This document shows, one piece after another, positions 56,112 to 64,000 of a stretch of 64,000 bases of DNA. The notes under the pieces were generated by a model. The model was not told the DNA's origin. It searched no databases and was given only the letters and a program-made list of their open reading frames with translations. Within the stretch, counting starts at the first letter, position 1; the number at the start of each line of letters is the position of its first letter. A program made the translations under genes and the position numbers. This stretch comes from Mixophyes australis (Eukaryota; Chordata; Amphibia; Anura; Limnodynastidae): positions 74,321,869 through 74,385,868 of the forward strand of contig JAVHZZ010000006.1 in the NCBI GenBank assembly GCA_036250195.1, in the 5' to 3' direction.

Positions 56112-57239
56112 CCCCACAGACACATCACACCACCCCTAGACACATCATGCCACTCCCAGTTACATCACGCCACATCAAGCCACCCCCCAGACACATCACA
56201 CCAACCACCCATACACATTATGACACCCCCAAGGCACATTAAGACACCTTCTGCCCAGACACATTATGACACCCCCCGAACACATCATGCCACTCCCAGC
56301 CACATTTCACCAACCCCCAGCCACATCAAGCCACCCCCCGCGACATACACCATTTAGGTGTATGGTCATACATTCAGGGGCGTGGCTAGCCAAACGGCGG
56401 TGCAAAAATTTTGGGAGGTGTGGTCATGCATTTGGGGGCGTGGCAAACGTGCCATTGTGGCGTGGCTAACATAAAAACCACTAGGCTCTCAATTCGCCGG
56501 AGCGTCACATATGTTCAAGCACTCCTGACTTTCAGGACATCTACCACCACAGTGTAGTATACAAACAATGCAGTGTGTACACAAACAGTTCAGTCTTGGC
56601 CTACACCTTACATTGGGCACAACATTCACCAAAAATTTGGTATTGTCCCTACTAGAATCACAACATTTCACACACTGTGCTGCTCTCTCCTACCTGTTCT
56701 TCTCACTTTCTCCACCTGTGGCTGCTGGTTTCTTTAGTTGTGGCTTGTCCGGATCCAGGAATGTTGAAGGACCTATTTTGAAAAAAAATGGCTACATTTA
56801 GAAAATTACAGCCAGCCCCGGCCTTAAATCAATAGCACTCACGATTAATAATTAGGCCTTCCTCCAGCCCCAACATTAAAATAATAGTATTCACATTTAA
56901 TAAATAAACCTATTTCACTTCCTGCAAACAGCCCCAGCAATACCTATTACCCGCAACCATCACTGCCATTAAATAATTCATAGTCACATTTAATAAATAG
57001 ACCTCATTCTCCCTAAACTCACCCCAAGATTCAATAGCCCCCAAACCACCCCATCTTAATTTAATAGTCCCTACTATTAAATTGCCTCACCATCACCCTA
57101 CAAACAAAATAGTGCCCATTAATTAGCCGCCACCTACCTCACACACACTACATTGCAACAAGCCCCCTGTGCCATCACACACAATACTGTGCCCCTTCAT
57201 CACAACTACACTGTACCCCCTTATGCTCACACTGCGACC

Positions 57240-57700
57240 TCCATGCTGCTTTTCCCCCTTCTTTTTTACTTTGTGCCTCTCTCCCACTTTTTTCATTCCT
57301 CTGTTCCTCTCTCCCACTTTTTTTCCTCCTCTGTTCCTCTCTCCCACTTTTTTTTCCTCCTCTGTTCCTCTCTCCCACTTTTTTTTCCTCCTCTGTTCCT
57401 CTCTCCCACTTTTTTTCCCTCCTCTGTTCCTCTCTCCCCAATTTTTTTTTATTCCCCTGTGGCTCTCTCCTTTTTTTCCTCCTCTGTTCCTCTCTCCCAC
57501 TTTTTTTTTTATTCCCCTGTGGCTCTCTCCTTTTTTTCCTCCTCTGTTCCTCTCTCCCACTTTTTTTTTATTCCCCTGTGGCTCTCTCCTTTTTTTCCTC
57601 CTCTGTTCCTCTCTCCCACTTTTTTTTTTATTACTCTGTGGCTCTCTCCTTTTTTTCCTCCTCTGTTTCTCTGTCCCCTTTCTTTATAGTACTGTCCCTC
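57240..57700. repeat. Long pyrimidine-tract minisatellite
   Basis: Nearly pure C/T on the plus strand for about 450 bp. First a ~33-34-bp unit (CTGTTCCTCTCTCCCAC plus a T run and CCTC), then a ~60-bp compound unit that adds TTCCCCTGTGGCTCTCTCC. Mirror-like polypyrimidine tracts can form triplex DNA. Confidence 0.9.
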
Positions 57701-58157
57701 CCTGTTTTCCTCCCCTAGCCTCTCCGTTTTTTTACTTACCTTTTGTCAACTTCTTTCTTTTCTTTTCTGCTCTTCTGTCTCCTCTTCTGTCTTCTTTCTT
57801 CATGCTGGCTACGGCACTCCTCACTGACTGACAGGCGTGACTTGATGACGTCACGCCCGGCAGTCAGTGTGAATGGAGGAGAGGAGAGGAGGGACACGGC
57901 GCCGCGCGATCACGTGAGTATTTTTTTTTTTTTTAAATTTATTTTTTCTTACAGCTCCCAAGAAACCCAAGACCCCCCCCCCCCCCCCCCCCCGCGGGAA
58001 AAAAAATAAAAAAAGTTAAAAAAAAAATAGCGCAAGAGAGAAAAATAAAATAAAATAAAAAAAAAATTTAATTAGCAGCGAGGGCCCGGCCCGGGCCCCC
58101 TGGCATGGCCGGGCCCGGGTAAACTGTACCCGCTCCCCCCCCCTCTCGGCGGCCCTG

Positions 58158-58735
58158 ATTATGACACCCTCTCAGACACATCACGACACCTCCCCAGTCC
58201 ACTGTACTTATCTATGCTGTTCTAATACGGCTGACATCAGAGTGGAAATGTGCTGTAAATAATACATACAGTACAAAGAACAGTACATTTATCACAGCCT
58301 CCCCAGCCACATCATGTCACCCCCCAGTTACATCATGCCATACCCCAACCACATCACCCCACACGCAGCCACATCACGCCACCCCGCAGACACATCATGC
58401 CACCCCGCAGACTATTCACGCCACCCCCAGCCACATCAATCCACCCCCCTGCCATATCATACCTTCTCCACAGACACAAAACGCCACCCCCAGACACATC
58501 ATGCTATCCCCAGTCACATTACACCACATCAAGCCATCTCCCAGACACATCACGCCATCCACCCAGACACATTATGAGACCCCCAAGACACATTAAGAAA
58601 CCCCCTACCCAGACACATTATGAAACGCCCCCAGACACATCACAACACCTTCCCAGACACATCACAATACCCCCAGCCCACTGTGCTTATCTATGTTGTG
58701 CTAACGCAGCTGACATCAAAGTGGAAACATGAGTG
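58158..58735. repeat. Second copy of the CACATCACGCC minisatellite block
   Basis: Continues the minisatellite outside the hAT right end. CCACTGTACTTATCTATGCT...CTGACATCAGAGTGGAAA (58199-58250) is repeated as CCACTGTGCTTATCTATGTT...CTGACATCAAAGTGGAAA (58679-58727), so a ~480-bp block is duplicated. TAAATAATACATACA at 58257 matches 55441, showing that the block is an extra copy of the outer element's interior. Confidence 0.7.
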
Positions 58736-60027
58736 AGCGAGGAAACTCTTAGGCTCATGAGATTACCAAATGTCACGAGATTTAGAGCTCCTCGGCTTGC
58801 TCTGCAGGCTGTCAGACAGTGTGATGTCACACACTGTACGGGGACTGGGAGCAGCTATCAGTTCCCTCACTCCCCCTTTGTTGTTCATGTGGTGCTGAAA
58901 CTAATTAAAACTTATTTAGGAGTAAAATTCAGAAGAGATCCATATGTTGCACCTAAACACTGCGTCACAAACCAAAGGCTGCTTATCTTTGAGACAATTC
59001 CCATCACAGTACACATACATTTTTCTTTGGTCATATTTGGTCATCCTGTCTTCCCCTGCATTTTTAACCGGTTTGCAAAATATTTTCCTATCTGTTTCTC
59101 CATCTGTGCTTCTGATCCATTCCTGTAAATATTTTTTACGATCTGCCTTGTGGAGAAATCTGCATGGTTGAGATACTTGAGCAGTTTTTAATATGCAACT
59201 GTAAGATATCTTAGTTTTGGCTGTGTATGATTTTATTAATGGGTCCATGACATTGATTTATGGTTTATTGGACTGCTGAGCTCACAATACTTTATATGGT
59301 AGGACAGTGATGTGTCCCATGCCTTATTTTCATGTAATCTCCTTTTCACTACTGATTACTAGATTATGGAGAAAATATATGTTGCACTTAATGATGTAAA
59401 ATGACATAACAATTGCATCTGTGAAGTGATTGGGTACCATGGCCCTTTTAGTATACGGTTTCTTAGTGTAAGGGTACTTCTCTGTGTATATATATATCAT
59501 GGGGAATAAAATCCTGTTAGGGTAAAATTGTGAGTAATATAATTCCATGACACAATAATGCAGTGGTCATACTGACATATAATATCATTGATATGTTTAC
59601 AGGGATATTACTGGTGTCTGGAAGATTAAAGTGCTACGTCTGACCACAAATTCCCTTCATTTCAAAACTTTATAGACTATACTAGGGCAGGATATTATAC
59701 GCATTATAGGCGTGTATATTATATGCATGCTATACATATATAAAATGTGGTGTGGCATTTCGCAAAACTTAAAGGAGGTAAGGTGCAATGTGTGTTACCT
59801 CCATGATAGTTCCCCTCTACTATACTGTTTGCATTTGCATTTGGAATCCCCCTTCTGAAATGATGGGTTTCTATCTTTAATGTCTTATGTCAATTTAAAT
59901 AGCTAACTACTTAAGTAGTAAATAAAGTGAGAGAATATCTGGAAATTACTAGTCAAATGATATTCTGATGGGACTCCCCTGTTGCCAATACTTATTGTAT
60001 TTAACATTCTATCTTATTGCAGCTGAC
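58736..60027. other. Unannotated stretch
   Basis: AT-rich. Frames 58733-59128 (plus) and 59248-58916 (minus) overlap and show no domain. No other feature recognised. Confidence 0.45.
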
Positions 60028-60734
60028 CAGGGCCAGTGCAAGGTTTCTCAGTGCCCTAGGCAAAGCTTCAGCCTACCGCCCCTCCTGCCCCCATTTCCCA
60101 CTTCCTAATCCCTCACACCCTTGGCGATTGTAAAATAACAATAGTGGCTCTTACCTCCTCCTGCTTGGTAAGGCTGCAGTCCAGATGCACTGATATCTGA
60201 TGCAGAATGCTGTCAGGCTCCACTGTTGCCCAGGAACAGACACAGGATTTCTAGAGGAACAAAGAAAGAAAACTTGACATCACTCACCTGTTACATACTA
60301 ACATGTCCCCCGCTGCCCACCAGTTTTACTAACACATGCCCCCTGCCCACCAGTTATTCTTGCACATGCCACATCCCATCTGCTTTTGTCACACATGCCA
60401 CATCCATTCCACCAGATTTTTTATATGCACTTAAGCGCCCTAGCCAGCTTTTTCACACATACCCCTTCCCAAACAATTTTTCTCTCAAATGCCCACCCTG
60501 CCCATCAGTTTTCATAAACATGTCCCCCCTGCCAAACAGCTTTCTACTCACATGTCCTCTTGTCCACAAGGCTTTAATAAATAACCAACTTAATGCCACC
60601 TCTCCCCATTTTCTCCAGCCCTTTCTCCCCCCACCTCTCTCCATGTTTTCTTTATCCTCCTCTCATCCTGTTTTCTCTAGGCCCCCTCTCCCTCCCCCAT
60701 TTTCTAAAGCTGCCTAATGGTGGTGCCAGCCCTA
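60028..60734. mobile_element. Non-autonomous hAT element (CAGGGCCAGTGC family)
   Basis: Left end CAGGGCCAGTGCAAGG, right end GGTGGTGCCAGCCCTA; flanks CAGCTGAC (60020-60027) and AAGCTGAC (60735-60742), 7 of 8 identical. The interior has degenerate ~30-bp repeats (ACACATGCCCCCTGCCCACC). The 163-codon frame 60226-60717 is low-complexity repeat DNA and not a gene. Confidence 0.8.
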
Positions 60735-60742
60735 AAGCTGAC

Positions 60743-61453
60743 ACATCAGCTACGCTCTGACCAGCAACCAGATGGTCAGAATTGTTAGGAGGGGTTCCCA
60801 CAAAGTTAGGTGTTCCTGCAATAAAAGCTAGATAGCCAATGCTGACTAGCACAGAAAATTAACTGGTTAAAGAAACTTGAAGGGTGCAAATGCTGCTCTT
60901 TTTAATATAATTTCTACTGTGCAATTAGAAAGAACAGAGCTAGTCTACCTAGCACTAACTTAACATTATATGTAATTTCTGCAATATAATTATTTCTATA
61001 TGTATTTTATCATGTTCCCCTCTTATTGCCATGACCAGCTATTACACTTTACCACTGCATCATTGCCAGAATTTTTCTTATGCTACCTGTATACTGAATG
61101 GTTCTAAACTCAATGTCCACCATCACGTTTTTTATTATTTAGTAGGATACACATAGATTTGATGCTCTCAAATCTCAACAAAGTGCCATATATTTTTTTT
61201 TTCTGCAATTGTACTTATTAACCTACCAATCTCTCAGTTTAAAGCAGCAATCCCATGGAAAAATTCCCTCCATCTGCCCCTCTGCCTTCACAAGAAAGTT
61301 GAGGAAGGGAGCTTTAGGACTGTCTGTGCTTGCTGTTTAGGTCAGTTATGTGGTGGTGCCTACGGTGAAGTAAGGAAGTTCCATGTCCTTTTGTTAGGTA
61401 GTGGTTCATGGGTACCGTGGTGCAAATGGGGAGGGGGTTAGCCCTGATGGGAC
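60743..61453. other. Unannotated stretch
   Basis: No gene or repeat boundary recognised. Confidence 0.5.
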
Positions 61454-61456
61454 TTA

Positions 61457-61631
61457 GGGCTAGATTTACTAAGCTGCGGGTTTGAAAAAGTGGGGATGTT
61501 GCCTATAGCAACCAATCAGTTTCTAGCTTTCATTTATTTAGTACTTTCTACAAAATGACAGCTAGAATCTGATTGGTTGCTATAGGCAACATCCCAACTT
61601 TTTCAATCCTGCAGCTTAGTAAATCTAGCCC
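61457..61631. mobile_element. Harbinger-like foldback MITE, best-preserved copy
   Basis: Ends GGGCTAGATTTACTAAGCTG and its inverse, TTA duplication (61454-61456, 61632-61634). Arms carry GTTTGAAAAAGT and TTGCCTATAGCAACCAATC. 175 bp; arms nearly identical. Confidence 0.92.
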
Positions 61632-61949
61632 TTAGTCTTGTACAGCTCTGTAATGTAAATATCTTGATTTATAGCCAGACGAGTGCTGGCAAATTTTAGC
61701 CTGGAGGTCAGGACTCGACTCAGCAGCCTATTAGGAATATTTTAAAGGAAAAAAATACAGGTGGTCCAGTGACTCAGCCCAAGGTAGCTCACTATGGGAC
61801 TGGCCCTGTTCATAGCTTGTTTCAGTCATTAGAGTAAAGAGGATATATGAAATTGGAATGTAAATCTATGTAAGTGGATAGTACTGGAGGAGGGAATGGT
61901 AAAGATGGATAGGATCAGATGAATGAAGTAGAGAGAAGAAGATATAAGT
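61632..61949. other. Unannotated stretch between MITEs
   Basis: No feature recognised. Confidence 0.5.
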
Positions 61950-62268
61950 GGCCTGATTCATTAAGGAAAATAAGGCAAAAAATTAGTAAGTTTTCTCCTG
62001 GACAATACCATGCTACAATGCACGGGGTGCAAATGAGTTTATTATGTTGCACATAAGATAAATGCTGGCTGTTTTTTCATGTAGCGCACAAATACTTGAC
62101 AGCTTTATTTGTACACTGAGATTTAAAGATGATCTAGAACATGCCTTATCCCAAATATAAATCTGCCATCACATTTTAAATTTGCCCCCCTCTGTAATAC
62201 AGCATAGTTTTGCCAATCTGCAAAGTTACTTATATTTTTTGCTTTCCTTTCCTTAATGAATCAAGCCC
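61950..62268. mobile_element. MITE (GGCCTGATTCATTAAGG family)
   Basis: Ends GGCCTGATTCATTAAGGAAA and TTTCCTTAATGAATCAAGCCC. 319 bp, AT-rich; target duplication ambiguous. Related to 42750-43030. Confidence 0.75.
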
Positions 62269-62333
62269 AAGGTGTTTTAGGCTCTGGTATGAGCTTATGC
62301 TCACAATGCACCCTAGTGGTATAGGGTTGCTGA

Positions 62334-63662
62334 CAGGCTCGGACTGGCCTGCAGGGCAGCAGGACTATCCACCGGTAGGCCCCGCCACATTATAGACACG
62401 CCCCCTCTGTTGTTAGGGAGGAGCTAAGAAAACAGCTGACTCCTGACTTGCATACAATTCCTCTTTTGGACATACGCGAGAACAGGAAGGGACAGATGCG
62501 TTCCACAGTGGAACGCAGGTACCTTCCTCTCCAACAGTAACAAGCACGGACCACGAGAAACATCCTCTGATTTCAGCACACTGGGTACCCGGCCACTATC
62601 TCTATATACATTGAAACTGCAAGTAAACAAAGTTAAATTTGAAAGTATCGCAGCAATAACCATGTGATATATGTGGACAGTGATCTGAATATTTATATTG
62701 CACTAGCAGAGACTTCAAGAAATACCAATTCCCATCTACTGGACTTGTATGCTATGAACATTATTTTATTGAGATATCAGTGACTGTGTTATATCTGTAT
62801 CAATGCAGCATTTATACCCACTGCCATTTGCCTCCCAGTAGCTAGACTAGTCCAGGTCTATATACCTAGGTTTGTCTGATTTTTTATGTATGTTCAATTG
62901 ATGCCATACCATATGTATGTATATAGAAATCAATGCCTCATAATATAAATACTGTGGTTTAATTGGAGTATTTTATTTGTCTATATTAATGTATTTTTCT
63001 GTATTTTAACCAGGATTCAATAAATTGTGATAAAACTAACATTAAATGTTATCCCACTAATTGAACCGAGCCTCTTGCTCACAGCCTAATACAAGATATA
63101 GAAAAATACGAATTGTATTCAAGATAAAAGAATACAAATTTTATTATTAGTATTACACTTGGAATAATACATAAGTCAATGAGCGCTTAACTTTCAGTAT
63201 ATTATTATTTCGTAGAGAGGGATAACCTGTGTTAATGCTGCTCTTGCAACAGTAGGGGTAGAGCGCAACTCCTCCCCCCCTCCCCATTTTTGCCAAACAC
63301 TCCCGTTAAACACACTACCACACAGGTGCAGAGAGTCGCATCTGGGCTCTCTGAACCTGCGCGGTAGTGTGTTTTTCACTTTGAGCAGGGCAGATGAGAG
63401 TAGGAGTTCTGGATATCCAACCGCCCAGAGGAGCATGAGCAGGTTAGTAACTAAGTGCGCAGTCAGCCTGTAATTTTAAAAGAGAAGGATGATCACACTA
63501 CATTCTTTATATACTACACTATGGTGCTAGCTATCCTTCGTGGGCTGACCACTCTCCCTTTAGTGTCTGGTCTCGCCTCTATGATGGCTGGCCACACCCC
63601 CTCTGGTGGGCCCCTAGCGTTGCAGTCCCCCGGTGGGCCCTTCATGCCCCAGTCCGACACTG
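62334..63662. mobile_element. 1.3-kb non-autonomous hAT element
   Basis: Ends CAGGCTCGGACTGGCCTG and CATGCCCCAGTCCGACACTG; exact 8-bp duplication GTTGCTGA (62326-62333, 63663-63670). Includes inverted GTGTGTTT...CACTACCACACAGGTGCAGAG segments near 63308-63375. No transposase motif; the interior is AT-rich. Confidence 0.92.
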
Positions 63663-63736
63663 GTTGCTGATCTCTATTATATTGCTCTAAAATATTTGTT
63701 GCTCAGAGCCCTGTAGCGGCACAATGTAAATAGCTT

Positions 63737-63991
63737 ATGTTGCTGTTTGTGTTTGATTTGCAGCAAGATGTGTCGTTTGCAGGCTTTGCTATTAATGTCC
63801 AGATCCAAGATGAGCGCTGGAACGTAGATCAGGTGCCGTGGAATGTGTCAAAGTCATATAATTGGATGAACAAAAGTATATTGGTTAATATTGTTTTATC
63901 GTGCGATTGCACTCAGTATGCCACGCTACACGTGGCATGGCGTGATCACACGGTAAAATACACACGCACACACTCGCACTACAACATTTAG
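63737..63991 (+). CDS. Unrecognised 84-codon frame near the right edge
   Basis: Begins MLLFVFDLQQDVSFAGFA; a TTTGATTTGCAG acceptor-like sequence at 63763 lies inside it, so it could be an exon starting QDVSFAGFAINVQIQDERWN. No domain recognised, and it may be repeat DNA. Very uncertain. Confidence 0.2.
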   Translation: MLLFVFDLQQDVSFAGFAINVQIQDERWNVDQVPWNVSKSYNWMNKSILVNIVLSCDCTQYATLHVAWRDHTVKYTRTHSHYNI

Positions 63992-64000
63992 TTATTTATA

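Larger units (their letters stand above)
55099..58157. mobile_element. Composite hAT-like element (CAGGGCCGCC ends)
   Basis: Left end CAGGGCCGCCAACAAGAATT, right end CTCTCGGCGGCCCTG, inverted. Flanks GGTATAGT and ATTATGAC do not match, so either the ends belong to two copies or the right flank was rearranged. The interior holds a CACATCACGCCACCCCCAG-type minisatellite (55490-55800, 56112-56350), a nested hAT element, AT-rich arms (56800-57120), a pyrimidine minisatellite and a run of 21 Cs (57973-57993). Long open frames here (for example 55236-55829, 57123-57831) are repeat artefacts. Confidence 0.65.

Noticed and set aside
57123..57831. Overlapping frames of up to 220 codons on both strands
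   Set aside because: Low-complexity translations of the polypyrimidine minisatellite (Pro/Leu/Phe on one strand, Arg/Glu/Lys on the other).
58916..59248. 110-codon minus-strand frame
   Set aside because: Overlaps an equally long plus-strand frame and shows no domain; AT-rich non-coding DNA is the simpler explanation.
60226..60717. 163-codon plus-strand frame
   Set aside because: Repeat DNA inside a non-autonomous hAT element, without a transposase motif.

Overview
The window looks like repeat-dense, non-coding nuclear DNA of a vertebrate, most likely an anuran amphibian. That is an inference from the repeat mix (chromodomain Ty3/gypsy elements, L1/Tx1-like LINEs, many hAT and Harbinger-like non-autonomous elements, a Tc1 copy, a FLYWCH/MULE transposase) and from intron-style splice signals. 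There are no operons, tRNA, rRNA or CRISPR arrays. Most open frames are accidental or lie in decayed mobile elements.

Layout. 1-3461: the 5' part of an unclassified element on the minus strand. An open frame of 194 codons runs off the left edge. It is preceded by 25 nearly identical 100-bp tandem units and then by a TATA-containing, palindrome-rich promoter-like block. 3462-12600: hAT-type elements with exact 8-bp duplications, a decayed L1/Tx1 ORF2 end, simple repeats. 12600-19390: a degraded chromovirus (gypsy B, minus) split by a solo LTR of another family and by a palindromic MITE. 19390-28900: minisatellites, MITEs, LINE tails, one convincing terminal coding exon with a poly(A) signal (23717-24102), and an endogenous retrovirus scrap. 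29046-31349: 3' half of a second chromovirus (gypsy C, plus). 31352-32170: Tc1 remnant. 32193-40313: exons of a plus-strand gene or gene remnant, the first exon split by a complete 7.1-kb chromovirus (gypsy A, minus, 32298-39373, TSD CACAC). 40314-45120: AT-rich DNA with MITEs and an old ~195-bp tandem repeat. 45596-47570: FLYWCH-MULE transposase pseudogene carrying a 661-bp insertion. 47571-54110: segments with hammerhead-ribozyme-like cores, a large inverted repeat and a LINE endonuclease scrap. 55099-63662: nested hAT elements with GC-rich minisatellites, a long pyrimidine tract and more MITEs.

How things fit together. Gypsy A is the best-preserved element: both LTRs, target duplication, gag with a zinc knuckle, protease, reverse transcriptase with YLDD, RNase H, integrase and chromodomain are all visible, but pol carries stops and frameshifts. 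The 11 bases just before its gag start are complementary to the predicted 5' end of its own RNA, which suggests self-priming of the Tf1/sushi type. The solo LTR in gypsy B belongs to the same family and keeps that complementarity in full.

All identifications come from reading motifs by eye; no database search was possible. LTR divergence and repeat periods are hand counts.
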